Shown piece by piece: positions 1 to 8,620 of a stretch of 64,000 nucleotides of DNA. Position numbers and translations under genes: made by a program. The notes under the pieces are model-generated. The model did not search any database and was not told where the DNA came from. It saw nothing but the letters and a program-made list of their open reading frames with translations. Within the stretch, counting starts at the first letter, position 1. Every line of letters begins with the position of its first letter. The stretch is from assembly GCA_030837785.1 (NCBI GenBank), contig JAUQYA010000086.1, positions 1 to 64,000 on the forward strand, read 5' to 3'. This DNA comes from Albidovulum sp. (GTDB lineage Bacteria; Pseudomonadota; Alphaproteobacteria; Rhodobacterales; Rhodobacteraceae).

Positions 1-2
1 GC

Positions 3-86
3 CAGACCGCCGAAATCCATATCCGCATCGCTCTCATGAACCGCTTCAATGCTCTCGGCACCGCCGAGATCGAACGCATGGCATGA
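3..86 (+). CDS. C-terminal end of an unidentified protein (partial)
   Basis: The first bases read in frame 3 as the last 27 residues of a rightward gene whose start is outside the window. The visible end is QTAEIHIRIALMNRFNALGT followed by eight residues and TGA at 84-86. Codon use is normal for the region. The tail is too short to identify. It could belong to a large phage or plasmid protein, since the next genes (DUF3489 and others) are of the accessory type. Confidence 0.5.
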   Translation, partial: QTAEIHIRIALMNRFNALGTAEIERMA

Positions 87-184
87 TATCAGCGCGGTAA
101 GGGGCATCACGCCAAAACGCCGAGTTCTGCAACAACGCCGATCTGAAGGCCAAACGGCTGGGGGCATAAGAGAGATTGGCGTTG

Positions 185-733
185 TCAGGCGGTCACGCCG
201 ATGCGGTACACCCGGCCCCGTTTTTCTTCCTTGGCCGAGGTCACGAGCAGCCCCAGCTTCTTGCCCAAGGCGCCGGACATCGCGCCCCGCGCTGTGTGGG
301 GCAGCCACGACAAGGCGGCTGTAATCTCGTCCATCGTCGCGCCCTCGGGCTTCTCAAGCATCGCGATCAGCTGCGCCTGCTTGGTTCCGGCCCGCGGCGT
401 CGGCGCTTTCGGTTCGGCATCGGGCTCCGCCTTGGCGCGGTCGCGGAGGGCCGCCATGGTCTGCACCACCACCGGCTCGATCCCGACCGCCAGCAGGCCT
501 GCGTCGGTGACGATCAGCGTGGTGCCATGGCCATCACCGGTTTCGCGCCAGAGCGGTTCGCCGCGCCGCAGGTTGGCCTCGACCTCCTGCAGCCAGCCCC
601 GGTCGATCATCTTGCCGACCGCCATCTTGGCGGCGGCGCCGACCAGCCCCTTCGGCAGCGGCAGGGCGAGGTTGTCCGGGCGCTGGGCCCCGGCGGTCAG
701 GATCAGGCTCTGGGTTTCCGACAGCTTGGTCAT
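185..733 (-). CDS. DUF3489 domain-containing protein
   Basis: This 182-residue protein matches the DUF3489 family, small proteins frequent in alphaproteobacterial prophages and accessory regions. Residues about 1-95 hold a helical, winged-helix-like part beginning MTKLSETQSLIL. A charged alanine/proline linker (about 98-115) follows, then a C-terminal DUF3489 part (about 116-180) with TKQAQLIAMLEKPEGATMDEI and a W-LPHTARGAMSG segment resembling a DNA-binding helix-turn-helix. The molecular function is not known; DNA binding is inferred. It is the last gene of a leftward trio with the 74- and 76-residue proteins at 737-961 and 1053-1283, only 3 bases after the former. Confidence 0.85.
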   Translation of the reverse strand: MTKLSETQSLILTAGAQRPDNLALPLPKGLVGAAAKMAVGKMIDRGWLQEVEANLRRGEPLWRETGDGHGTTLIVTDAGLLAVGIEPVVVQTMAALRDRAKAEPDAEPKAPTPRAGTKQAQLIAMLEKPEGATMDEITAALSWLPHTARGAMSGALGKKLGLLVTSAKEEKRGRVYRIGVTA

Positions 734-736
734 GGT

Positions 737-961
737 TCAGGCCTCCCACTTGGCGAATTCGTCGGCGAGCCCCAAGCTGTCGGCGATGCGGCGCAGGATG
801 CCGGGCGACTGGCGTTCCAGATCAGCGGCGAGCCGCGCCTCCTCGGCGAAGATCTCGCGCGGCAGATGGTTGAGGGTGCCGTAATGCAGTCGCATGGTGG
901 CTTCCACGCCGGCGGGGTTCAGGTCGGGTGCCAGTTCGTGAAGCAGGGTCTGATAGGACAT
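737..961 (-). CDS. Hypothetical protein, 74 aa
   Basis: A 74-residue, mostly helical acidic protein starting MSYQTLLHEL and ending EFAKWEA. I do not recognise the family with certainty. Its stop lies three bases before the start of the DUF3489 gene, so the two are probably translated together. Codon use in this frame is typical of the region, with GC-rich third positions. Small proteins of this kind often accompany DUF3489 in alphaproteobacterial prophages. Confidence 0.6.
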   Translation of the reverse strand: MSYQTLLHELAPDLNPAGVEATMRLHYGTLNHLPREIFAEEARLAADLERQSPGILRRIADSLGLADEFAKWEA

Positions 962-1012
962 CGGGTGTTCCGTTCATCCGGGTGCGCGGGATGCGCCCCT
1001 TCTACGAGGCCG

Positions 1013-1032
1013 AGCCCCGCCATCGCGGGGCT
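1013..1032. repeat. Perfect hairpin, 8-bp stem and 4-base loop
   Basis: AGCCCCGC at 1013-1020 and GCGGGGCT at 1025-1032 form a perfect stem around CATC. It lies in the 91-base gap between two leftward genes. No T-run follows on either strand, so it is not a standard intrinsic terminator. It may stabilise or separate the two transcripts. Confidence 0.6.
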
Positions 1033-1052
1033 GGTCCGGTGCCGCACGTTTG

Positions 1053-1283
1053 TCAGGCGGTGTATTCGCCCTCGCCAAAGAGGAAGTCGCTGATCTTGCG
1101 CAGATCGACAGCGACGCTTTGGATCGACCCGACAGCGCCCCAGTTGATCGCGTCCGGGTCAAACTCGAAATGCTCGGCACTCAGGACCTGCAGCCGTTCC
1201 AGCATGGTGTCGATCTCGGCCTTGGCGGCGAGGAAGGCGGCGAGCGCACTGTCATTCGGAGCGGTGGCGCGGCGGGTGGTCAT
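1053..1283 (-). CDS. Hypothetical protein, 76 aa
   Basis: A 76-residue protein beginning MTTRRATAPNDS. The upstream ATG at 1292 is possible, but an AGGA about 9 bases before 1283 fits the second ATG better. Residues about 17-40 form a likely helix; the C-terminus is acidic (DFLFGEGEY). I do not recognise the family. It is the first of three leftward small genes diverging from the packaging genes, with inverted repeats in the shared upstream region. Confidence 0.55.
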   Translation of the reverse strand: MTTRRATAPNDSALAAFLAAKAEIDTMLERLQVLSAEHFEFDPDAINWGAVGSIQSVAVDLRKISDFLFGEGEYTA

Positions 1284-1341
1284 GGCGGGCATCCTTCGGT
1301 GAGTTGCATCGTGATCCTGCTGCCAGATTCGCTCTGGCGAA

Positions 1342-1377
1342 CAGTTTAATCAACTGAAACATAAGCAATATCATTGC
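1342..1377. promoter_or_regulatory. Divergent promoter region with two inverted repeats
   Basis: Between the leftward small genes and the rightward terminase genes lie CAGTT-TAATC-AACTG (1342-1356) and the 13-base palindrome GCAAT-ATC-ATTGC (1365-1377). The region is locally AT-rich, unlike its surroundings. These are good candidates for phage regulator or terminase recognition sites. The assignment is an inference from position and symmetry. Confidence 0.4.
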
Positions 1378-1398
1378 GTTGATCGAAAGGGGCTGGCG

Positions 1399-1953
1399 AT
1401 GAAGGGGATGAGCGAGCGGGACTATTCCGCCCATTCGGGCCTTTCGCGCGGGGCAGTTCAGAGGGCAAGGAAGGCCGGGCGACTTGTGGTCCACCAAGAT
1501 GGTTCGATCAACGCCGCCGCCTCGGATGCGCGGCGGGCCGAGATGACGGACCCGGACCAGCAGCGGCGCAGCACCGGCGGCGATGCGGGGTTCAGCGGTC
1601 CCGCGGACAGTTCCTCCTATCTGAAGGCGCGCACCGCGCTGACCGTCTACCAGGCACAGGAACGCCAGCTGGCGATCCAGAAGAAGAAGGGCGCGCTGGT
1701 CGACCGGGCGCGGGCGGAGGCGCTGGTGTTCCGCCTCGCGCGGCAGGAACGCGATGTCTGGGTGACCTGGCCCGCCCGGGTGGCGGCGCTGATGGCGGCC
1801 GAGGTGGCCACGGAGGTGGAAAAGCAATCCGGACAGCCGGTGCGACCGGAGCGACTGGTGATCATCGAGGCCGCGATCCTGCAGAGGGTGCTGGAAACCC
1901 ATGTCAGAGCGCAACTCGACGCCCTCGCCGATCTCCGGGTCAGCCTCGGCTGA
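1399..1953 (+). CDS. Terminase small subunit (Nu1-like)
   Basis: This 184-residue protein begins with a helix-turn-helix-like segment (MSERDYSAHSGLSRGAVQRA, about residues 4-23) typical of Nu1-type small terminases, which bind the packaging start site. The central part (about 72-110) is a long charged helix (YQAQERQLAIQKKKGALVDR). The C-terminal half resembles the part that contacts the large subunit. It overlaps the large-subunit gene by 53 bases in another frame, which fits translational coupling and the usual small-then-large order. It is also annotated in related genomes as 'elements of external origin'. The role is inferred from family and position. Confidence 0.8.
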   Translation: MKGMSERDYSAHSGLSRGAVQRARKAGRLVVHQDGSINAAASDARRAEMTDPDQQRRSTGGDAGFSGPADSSSYLKARTALTVYQAQERQLAIQKKKGALVDRARAEALVFRLARQERDVWVTWPARVAALMAAEVATEVEKQSGQPVRPERLVIIEAAILQRVLETHVRAQLDALADLRVSLG

Positions 1954-3952
1954 CGACGGGGACCATAACGATCTGACCGAAGGCCTCGACCTCGATTTCG
2001 ACGGGGCCGAGGATCTGTTGCGGGTCTGGCGCAGCGGCATCCGTCCCGACCCGGACCTCACGGTATCGGAATGGGCCGATGCGCATCGCTGGCTGTCGTC
2101 GCGCGCCGCGGCGGAACCGGGGCGGTATCGCACGGCCCGCGCGCCCTACCTGCGCGAGATCATGGATGCGCTGTCGCCGCGGCACCCGGCGCAGCGGATC
2201 AGCTTCATGAAGGCCGCGCAGGTCGGGGCCACCGAGGCTGGCAACAACTGGATCGGCTTTGTCATCCATCATGCGCCGGGGCCGATGCTGGCCGTGCTGC
2301 CGACCGTGGAGATGGCCAAGCGCACCTCACGCGGGCGGTTGGACCCGCTGATTTCTGAGTCCCCGGCTCTGCGCGAACGGGTCAACCCGGCCCGGTCGCG
2401 CGACGCGGGCAATTCGATGCTGTCCAAGGAATTTCCGGGCGGCATCCTGGTGTTGACCGGGGCCAACTCGCCGACCGGCCTGCGGTCGATGCCTGCCCGC
2501 TACATCTTCCTCGACGAGGTGGACGCCTACCCGGCCTCGGCCGACGAGGAAGGCGATCCCGTCACGCTGGCCGAGGCACGGACCACCACCTTCTCGCACC
2601 GGCGCAAGGTGTTCCTGGTCTCGACGCCGACGATCCGGGGCATCAGCCGGATCGAGCGCGAATTCGAGGCATCGGACCAGCGCCGGTATTTCGTGCCCTG
2701 CCCGCATTGCGGCGCGATGCAATGGCTGCAGTTTGAGCGGCTGCGCTGGGCAAAGGGCCAACCAGAATCGGCGGCCTATCATTGCGAGGGTTGCGAGAAG
2801 CCCATCGCGGAGCACCACAAGACCGGGATGCTGGAGAAGGGTGAGTGGCGCGCGACCGCCATTTCCGCCGATCCGCATTCCATCGGCTTCCACCTCTCGG
2901 CACTCTATTCGCCGCTGGGCTGGAAAAGCTGGGCCCAGATCGCGCGGGAATGGCTGTCGGCGCAAGGCTCGGAGGAGATGCTGCGCGCGGCGCGCGATAC
3001 GCTTCTGGGCGAGACCTGGGTTGAAAGTGGCGATGCGCCCGAATGGCAGCGGCTGGCAGAACGGCGCGAAGCCTACGGCGGCGTCCAGATTCCGATGGGC
3101 GGGTTGTTCCTGACCGCTGGCGTCGATGTGCAGAAGGACCGCATCGAGGTCGATGTCTGGGCCTGGGGCCGGGGCCTGGAAAGCTGGCTGGTCGATCACA
3201 TCGTGATTGCGGGCGGCCCCGACGATCCGGCCTGCTGGGACAAGCTGACGGCTTTGCTCGGGCGGACATGGACCTGCGCCAACGGGGCGGTGATGGTGAT
3301 CGGCAAGCTGGCCATCGACACCGGCTATGAAGCGCCAGCGGTCTATGCCTGGGCGCGCAAGCAGGGCTTCGACCAGGTCGCCCCGATCAAGGGCCTTGAA
3401 GGGTTCAACCGCGCCTCGCCGGTGTCGGGCCCGACCTTTGTCGACGCCACCATCGGCGGCAAACGCCTGCGGCGTGGCGCCCGGCTCTGGTCGGTGGCCA
3501 CCGCCACCTTCAAGACCGAGACTTACCGCTTCCTGCGGCTGGAGCGGCCGAGCGACGAGGACCGGGCCGTCGGCGTGCTGGAAGCGCCGGGCACGGTGCA
3601 CCTGCCGGACTGGATCGACACCGAATGGCTGAAGCAGCTGGTGGCCGAACAGCTGGTCACGGTGCGCAACAAGCGCGGCTATGCCCACCCCGAATGGCAG
3701 AAGATGCGGGAACGCAACGAGGCACTCGACGCAAGGGTCTATGCCCGGGCTGCGGCCTGGATCATGGGCGCTGACCGCTGGGACGAGACAACCTGGCGGC
3801 GGCTTGAGGTGCTGGCAGGCGTGGAAACACGCCTTCCTCCGCAACAGGCGACGCCAATCGAACCGGCCATCCCTGCCCCGCCTAAGGCCGGGACACCAAC
3901 CACGCCACGGCGGAAACGCCGGGCTTACACCCCGAACTTCATGAGGGACTGA
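1901..3952 (+). CDS. Terminase large subunit (GpA family)
   Basis: A 683-residue ATPase-nuclease of the lambda GpA family that drives DNA into the prohead and cuts the concatemer. The N-terminal ATPase has a Walker-A-like QVGATEAGNN at about 107-116 and Walker B IFLDEVDAYP at about 202-211, with the coupling motif in SRGRLDPL and a VSTPT motif near 250. A Zn-ribbon-like CPHCGAMQW with CEGCEK lies at about 267-303. The nuclease domain starts near 400 with GVDVQKDRIEVDVWAWGRG, an acidic metal-binding motif. Length is close to lambda gpA (641 aa). The C-terminus is basic and proline-rich. The gene overlaps the small subunit and is followed after one base by the gpW-like gene. Confidence 0.95.
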   Translation: MSERNSTPSPISGSASADDGDHNDLTEGLDLDFDGAEDLLRVWRSGIRPDPDLTVSEWADAHRWLSSRAAAEPGRYRTARAPYLREIMDALSPRHPAQRISFMKAAQVGATEAGNNWIGFVIHHAPGPMLAVLPTVEMAKRTSRGRLDPLISESPALRERVNPARSRDAGNSMLSKEFPGGILVLTGANSPTGLRSMPARYIFLDEVDAYPASADEEGDPVTLAEARTTTFSHRRKVFLVSTPTIRGISRIEREFEASDQRRYFVPCPHCGAMQWLQFERLRWAKGQPESAAYHCEGCEKPIAEHHKTGMLEKGEWRATAISADPHSIGFHLSALYSPLGWKSWAQIAREWLSAQGSEEMLRAARDTLLGETWVESGDAPEWQRLAERREAYGGVQIPMGGLFLTAGVDVQKDRIEVDVWAWGRGLESWLVDHIVIAGGPDDPACWDKLTALLGRTWTCANGAVMVIGKLAIDTGYEAPAVYAWARKQGFDQVAPIKGLEGFNRASPVSGPTFVDATIGGKRLRRGARLWSVATATFKTETYRFLRLERPSDEDRAVGVLEAPGTVHLPDWIDTEWLKQLVAEQLVTVRNKRGYAHPEWQKMRERNEALDARVYARAAAWIMGADRWDETTWRRLEVLAGVETRLPPQQATPIEPAIPAPPKAGTPTTPRRKRRAYTPNFMRD

Positions 3953-3953
3953 G

Positions 3954-4169
3954 ATGGATCTGGAACGGATGCGCGCGCTTCTGGCGGCGCTGCAGGAGGC
4001 CCGTTATGCAGGCGTCCGCTCGGTCAGCTATGACGGCAAGTCGATCAATTACGGGTCCGATGCCGAACTGGCGAACGCCATCGCCGATCTGGAGGGACGC
4101 ATCGCCATTGCCACCACCGGCACGCCACGTCGTCGGCGCTGGGGCACCGTAGCCTCGAAGGGGCTTTGA
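3954..4169 (+). CDS. gpW-like head-tail joining protein
   Basis: A 71-residue protein of the lambda gpW type. It has a helical N-terminus (MDLERMRALLAALQEARYAG), a short beta hairpin (VRSVSYDGKSINYGS), a second helix (DAELANAIADLEGRIA) and a basic tail (PRRRRWG). gpW seals DNA in the filled head and forms part of the tail attachment site. Position between terminase and portal is the lambda order (A-W-B). It starts one base after the terminase stop. Confidence 0.85.
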   Translation: MDLERMRALLAALQEARYAGVRSVSYDGKSINYGSDAELANAIADLEGRIAIATTGTPRRRRWGTVASKGL

Positions 4170-4172
4170 CCG

Positions 4173-5690
4173 ATGGGTTTTGACGCCTTTCGTCAACGGC
4201 TCGGCTCGATCATCGGCGGATTTGACGCGGCTCAATCCCACCGCCGCCTGCGCGGGTTCCGGGCATCCCGCGCCCATGTGAACACGCTGATCGCCGCCTC
4301 GGGCGACACGATCACCGCCCGCGCCCGCTGGCTGGTGCGGAACAACGGCTATGCAGCGAACGCGGTGGAGTCATTTGCCAGCAATGTCGTCGGCGATGGC
4401 ATCAAGCCCTCCTCGACCATCGCGGATGCCGCCAGGAAGGAAGAGTTGCAGGCGCTGTGGCTAGCCTGGACCGACGACGCCGATGCCGAAGGGCTGACGG
4501 ATTTCTACGGGCTTCAGCGCCGGGCGGCGCGCGAGGTATTTCTGTCGGGCGAGGTCTTCATTCGCATCCGGCCCCGCCGCGTTGAAGACGGCCTGACAGT
4601 GCCGCTCCAGCTGCAGATGCTGCCCGCCGAGATGCTGCCGCTCGACATGAACCGGACCCTGCCCGGTGCCGGGCTGATCCGGCAGGGCATCGAGTTCGAC
4701 GGCATTGGCCGTCGCGTGGCCTATCACTTCCTGCGCCGTCACCCCGGCGACATGACCGATCCGGGGCTATCCGGCGAAACCGTCCGGGTTCCTGCCTCGG
4801 AGGTGATCCATGTGCTGGACCCGGTTGAGGCCGGGCAGCTGCGCGGTGTGTCGCGTTTCGCTCCGGCCATCGTCAAGCTCTTCACCCTCGATCTCTATGA
4901 CGACGCGGAACTGGAGCGGAAGAAGATCGCGGCGATGTTCGCGATGTTCATCACCTCGCCCGCCCCGGAAACCCCGCTGGAACCCGCCGAGGAGGATCTG
5001 GAGGTCGAGCCCGGCCAGGTGGTCCGCCTTGATCCCGGCGAGGATGTCACCACCCCGGCGACGCCAGACTCGGGCGGCACCTATGAGCCCTTCCAGTATC
5101 GCACGCTCCTGCAGATCGGCGCGGCGCTGGGCGTGCCCTATGGTTACATGACCGGTGACACGGCGAAGGGCAACTTCTCCAACACGCGGATTGCCCTCGT
5201 CGACTTCCGCCGCCGCATCTCGGCCTTCCAGCACTCGGTCATGGTCTTCCAGCTCTGCCGCGCGGTCTGGGCGCGCTGGATGGATGTGGCCGTTCTCTCC
5301 GGCGCGCTGGACCTGCCGGACTACGAGAGCCAGCGGCGGCAATATCTGGCCTGTGCCTGGCTGCCGACCAAATGGGACTGGGTCGATCCGATGAAGGATG
5401 CCTCGGCCGAGATCCTGCAGATCGAGGCGGGCCTGAAATCCCGCACGCAAGCCATCTCCGAACGCGGCTACGACGCCGAACAGGTCGACCGCGAAATCGC
5501 CGCCGAGCGGAAGAGAGAACTGGCGCTGGGCCTCGACTTCCGGCGCCCGGGGTCGCCCGCGCAGGCGCCGGGCGCGTCGACCAACCGCAGTGGCAGCGAT
5601 GGCGGTCCGGGCGCCGACCAGCCCGACGCCACCGAAGAGGACGGGGCGGAGGACGATAACCCGGAAACCGCCCGCGAGGAAAACCCATGA
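4173..5690 (+). CDS. Portal protein (lambda gpB family)
   Basis: A 505-residue lambda-family portal protein. Portals form the dodecameric ring at one head vertex through which DNA enters and leaves. Typical features are the N-terminal RARWLVRNNGYAANAVESFASNVVGDGIKP (about 44-73), VFIRIRPRR, the MLPAEMLPLDMNR segment and the conserved GVPYGYMTGDTAKGNFSNTRI region near 322-342. The C-terminal 50 residues are acidic and probably disordered. The gene starts 4 bases after the gpW-like gene and its end overlaps the protease start by 4 bases (ATGA). Confidence 0.93.
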   Translation: MGFDAFRQRLGSIIGGFDAAQSHRRLRGFRASRAHVNTLIAASGDTITARARWLVRNNGYAANAVESFASNVVGDGIKPSSTIADAARKEELQALWLAWTDDADAEGLTDFYGLQRRAAREVFLSGEVFIRIRPRRVEDGLTVPLQLQMLPAEMLPLDMNRTLPGAGLIRQGIEFDGIGRRVAYHFLRRHPGDMTDPGLSGETVRVPASEVIHVLDPVEAGQLRGVSRFAPAIVKLFTLDLYDDAELERKKIAAMFAMFITSPAPETPLEPAEEDLEVEPGQVVRLDPGEDVTTPATPDSGGTYEPFQYRTLLQIGAALGVPYGYMTGDTAKGNFSNTRIALVDFRRRISAFQHSVMVFQLCRAVWARWMDVAVLSGALDLPDYESQRRQYLACAWLPTKWDWVDPMKDASAEILQIEAGLKSRTQAISERGYDAEQVDREIAAERKRELALGLDFRRPGSPAQAPGASTNRSGSDGGPGADQPDATEEDGAEDDNPETAREENP

Positions 5691-7078
5691 TGCATCATGT
5701 CCAGATCGCGCAGCGCGCCTTCAACACCCCGTTGATGGTCGATCCTGCCAAGGCGCTGGCCTTCCTCTCCGGGCTTGGCCCGCGCATCACCGGACGGGAT
5801 ATCACCTTCCACGGGATCGAGGTGGAGGCGGCAGATCTGGGCGCTGCCACCCTGCCCGCCCGTGCCTCGCTGTTCGGCAATGATCTCGCGCAGCGTCATC
5901 AGCGCAATGGCACCCAGCCCTTTGCGCTGGTCGACGGCATCGCGGTGATCGAGATCGCCGGAACGCTGGTGCATCGCGGGGCCTGGATCGGACAGTCCTC
6001 TGGCCTCACCTCCTATGAAGGCATCGCCGCACAGATCGACGCGGCCATCGCCGACCCGGCCGTGCGCGGCATCGCGCTCGACATCGACAGCTTCGGCGGC
6101 GAGGTCGCCGGGGCCTTCGATCTGGCGGATCGCCTCCGCGCTGCCCGGGCGCAGAAGCCGGTCCACGCCTTTGTCGCGGAACATGCCCTGTCGGCAGGCT
6201 ATGTCCTCGCGGCCCAAGCCGACCGGATCATCCTGCCGCGCACCGGTGCTGTCGGCAGCATCGGGGTGGTGGCGCTGCACACAGACATGAGCGGGGCATT
6301 GGACCAAAAGGGTATCGCCGTCACTCTGATCCATGCCGGATCGCACAAGATCGACGCCAATCCGTACCAGCCGCTGCCCGAAGCCGTGCAAGACCAGATG
6401 CAGCGCGAGCTGGAGGTGGTCCGCTTCCTCTTCGCGGAAACCGTCGCTGCCGGGCGCGGGGACCGGCTGACCCGAGACGCGGCACTCGCCACCGAAGCCG
6501 CCGTGTTCCGCGGCGCCGATGCCATCGCCGCAGGCCTCGCCGACGAGGTCGCCGATCCCGTCACCGCCTTCCGCGCCTTCGCCGCCGCCCCGCGCGGCAT
6601 CACTCCCCCCAGCAGAAAGGGTCCGAAGATGACCACCCTCCCCACCGAAAGCCCGGTTTTGTCAGCGGCCCCGCCCGTGGTGGCAGCACCGACCGACCCC
6701 GTGTCGCCCGCGCCCGAGCCGCCCGCCAGTGCTGATCCCGCACCCGCACCGGTTGCGGCATCCTCGGCGCCGATTCCGCCAGCCCCCCTGCTCCCGGCAC
6801 CGGAAGCTCGGGCACCATCCGCCGAGTCCATCCGCGCCGAGGCGGCGGAGGTGGCGCAGGTCTGTGCCCAGGCCGCGCGGCTTGGCGTGACCATCGACGC
6901 CGCCGATGCCGTCACGAAGGGTCTGAAACCCGAAGCCCTGCGCGCCCGGGTGCTGGCCGACCTCGCCGCCCGCTCTGATGCGGCTGGGATCATCGCCACT
7001 GCCCCGGCCGCAGCCGCCGCGAAAGACAGCCCGCTGATCGCCGCCGCCCGGAAGGTCGCGGCAGAGGCAAAGCGCTGA
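5687..7078 (+). CDS. S49 (SppA-like) head maturation protease with fused scaffold domain
   Basis: A 463-residue protein of the lambda gpC type. Residues about 1-300 form an S49/ClpP-fold protease. Ser169 in EHALSAGYVLAA and Lys221 in SHKIDANPY are 52 residues apart, the spacing of the Ser-Lys dyad in SppA-type enzymes, and SFGGEVAGA supplies the oxyanion region. Residues about 315-463 are alanine/proline-rich then helical, as expected for a scaffold. An internal in-frame ATG at 6629 with a good ribosome binding site would make this part on its own. The protease should remove the scaffold and process the portal during capsid maturation. It overlaps the portal gene by 4 bases. Confidence 0.9.
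   Translation: MMHHVQIAQRAFNTPLMVDPAKALAFLSGLGPRITGRDITFHGIEVEAADLGAATLPARASLFGNDLAQRHQRNGTQPFALVDGIAVIEIAGTLVHRGAWIGQSSGLTSYEGIAAQIDAAIADPAVRGIALDIDSFGGEVAGAFDLADRLRAARAQKPVHAFVAEHALSAGYVLAAQADRIILPRTGAVGSIGVVALHTDMSGALDQKGIAVTLIHAGSHKIDANPYQPLPEAVQDQMQRELEVVRFLFAETVAAGRGDRLTRDAALATEAAVFRGADAIAAGLADEVADPVTAFRAFAAAPRGITPPSRKGPKMTTLPTESPVLSAAPPVVAAPTDPVSPAPEPPASADPAPAPVAASSAPIPPAPLLPAPEARAPSAESIRAEAAEVAQVCAQAARLGVTIDAADAVTKGLKPEALRARVLADLAARSDAAGIIATAPAAAAAKDSPLIAAARKVAAEAKR
6629..7078 (+). CDS. Nested capsid scaffold protein (Nu3-like), in-frame internal start
   Basis: An ATG at 6629-6631, in frame with the protease gene, follows AGAAAGGG about 8 bases upstream, a strong Shine-Dalgarno match not otherwise needed inside a gene. 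It would yield a 149-residue protein: a proline/alanine-rich linker (about 1-75) and a helical C-terminal part (about 80-149). This is the same plan as lambda, where Nu3 is made from an internal start of gene C. Translation from this start is inferred from the ribosome binding site and the lambda precedent; it was not observed. Confidence 0.6.
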   Translation: MTTLPTESPVLSAAPPVVAAPTDPVSPAPEPPASADPAPAPVAASSAPIPPAPLLPAPEARAPSAESIRAEAAEVAQVCAQAARLGVTIDAADAVTKGLKPEALRARVLADLAARSDAAGIIATAPAAAAAKDSPLIAAARKVAAEAKR

Positions 7079-7115
7079 TCACCATCCCCCGCTTCACCAT
7101 TCCGGAGACTGACCC

Positions 7116-7496
7116 ATGCCTGTCCTGACCCAACCGCCCAGCCTCGGCGATGCCCTCAAATATGAGGTCAACCCGAACTACACCCGCGAGACCGTGACCC
7201 TGTTGATGGGCATGCCCTATCCGGTGGGCGCGGTCCTCGGGAAGATCACCGCCAGCGGCAAATACAAGCTCGCCACCAGTGGCGGCACCGACGGCGCCCA
7301 GACCGCCACGGCCGTGCTGCTCCATGCCGTTGACGCCACGCTGGCCGATGCCGTGGGGATCGTCGTTGCCCGGGGCCCGTCCATCGTCTCGCGGGCGGAG
7401 CTCGCCTACGACGCCACCGTCGACGATGGCGCCAAGATCACCACCAAGCTCGGCCAGCTCGCCGCCGTCGGCATCATCGCCCGCGACGGCGTCTGA
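7116..7496 (+). CDS. Head decoration protein (gpD-like)
   Basis: A 126-residue beta-rich protein of the lambda gpD family, which forms trimers on the expanded capsid and stabilises it. The N-terminus TQPPSLGDALKYEVNPNYTR is typical, followed by the VGAVLGKIT-GKY segment and a C-terminal part ending AAVGIIARDGV. It sits between protease/scaffold and major capsid gene as in lambda. The start at 7116 follows a GGAG about 10 bases upstream. Confidence 0.88.
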   Translation: MPVLTQPPSLGDALKYEVNPNYTRETVTLLMGMPYPVGAVLGKITASGKYKLATSGGTDGAQTATAVLLHAVDATLADAVGIVVARGPSIVSRAELAYDATVDDGAKITTKLGQLAAVGIIARDGV

Positions 7497-7583
7497 CGTC
7501 GACGCGCCCACTGATCGTACCTCCAGACGAGCGCGGTTCAGCCGCAATCGTCCCGCCTTTTCCCAAAATCCACGGAGTCCGCC

Positions 7584-8609
7584 ATGAACGCCATCATCCG
7601 CAACCCCTTCGACGCTGGCGGCTATTCGCTGGCCGAGATGACGCAGGCCATCAATATCCTGCCCAACCTCTACACCCGGCTCGGCCAGATCGGCCTCTTC
7701 CGCTTCGAGGGCGTGACCCAGCGCAGCATCGTCATCGAACAGTTCCAGGGCGTGCTCAGCCTGCTGCCTTCGGTGCCCTTGGGCGCCCCGGCCACCGTCG
7801 GTACCCGCGAGGGCCGCTCGATGCGGAGCTTCGCCCTGCCGTGGATCCCGCATGACGATGTCATCCTGCCCGGCGACATCCAGGGACAACCGGCGCTGGG
7901 CGTCACCGATGCCGCCGACCCGCTGGTCGAGGTGATGAACCGCAAGCTGCAGCTGATGCGGAGGAAGCATGCCCAGACCCGCGAATACATGGAGATGAAC
8001 GCGCTGCGCGGCATCGTGAAGGACGGCGCGGGCACGACCCTTTACAACTACTTCAGCGAGTTCGGTCTTACCCAGATCTCGGTCGACTTCACCCTCGGCA
8101 CGGCGGGCACCAATGTTCAGGGCAAGGTCCGGGAGGTGCTGCGCGCCATCGAAGACAACCTTCTGGGCGAAAGCATGACCCGGGCGCATGCGCTGGTGAG
8201 CCCCGAGTTCTTCGACAAGCTGATCTCGCACCCGAAGACCGAGGATGCCTACAAGTTCTATTCCGCCACCGGTGGCCAGCCGCTGCGCGAGGATGTCCGC
8301 CGTGCCTTTCCCTTCGCCGGGATCCTGTTCGAGGAATATACCGGCAGCGCCACGCTCTCGACCGGCACCGCCGAGCGTTTCCTGCCTGCTGGCGAAGGCG
8401 TCGCCTTCCCGGTCGGCACCTTCGACACCTTCACCACCTATGGCGGACCGGCCAACCTGCTGGAGGCGGCCAACACCATCGGCCTGCCGCTCTACGCCCG
8501 CCAGCATCTCGACGAAAAGGGCCGCTGGATCGATCTGATGACCGAGGCCTCGATCCTGCCGGTCAACAAGCGACCGCGCCTCGCGATCCGCCTGCACACG
8601 TCGAACTGA
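7584..8609 (+). CDS. Major capsid protein (lambda gpE family)
   Basis: A 341-residue HK97-fold capsid protein of the phage capsid protein E family, matching lambda gpE (341 aa) in length. Visible family features include the N-terminal FDAGGYSLAEMTQAINILPN, the FEGVTQRSIVIEQ segment, RSMRSFALPWIPHDD and the C-terminal LYARQHLDEKGRWIDLMTEA with a closing NKRPRLAIRL. The start has a CGGAG ribosome binding site. About 410-420 copies would form a T=7 shell if it follows lambda; that figure is inferred from the family. Confidence 0.95.
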   Translation: MNAIIRNPFDAGGYSLAEMTQAINILPNLYTRLGQIGLFRFEGVTQRSIVIEQFQGVLSLLPSVPLGAPATVGTREGRSMRSFALPWIPHDDVILPGDIQGQPALGVTDAADPLVEVMNRKLQLMRRKHAQTREYMEMNALRGIVKDGAGTTLYNYFSEFGLTQISVDFTLGTAGTNVQGKVREVLRAIEDNLLGESMTRAHALVSPEFFDKLISHPKTEDAYKFYSATGGQPLREDVRRAFPFAGILFEEYTGSATLSTGTAERFLPAGEGVAFPVGTFDTFTTYGGPANLLEAANTIGLPLYARQHLDEKGRWIDLMTEASILPVNKRPRLAIRLHTSN

Positions 8610-8620
8610 CGGCGACGCCC

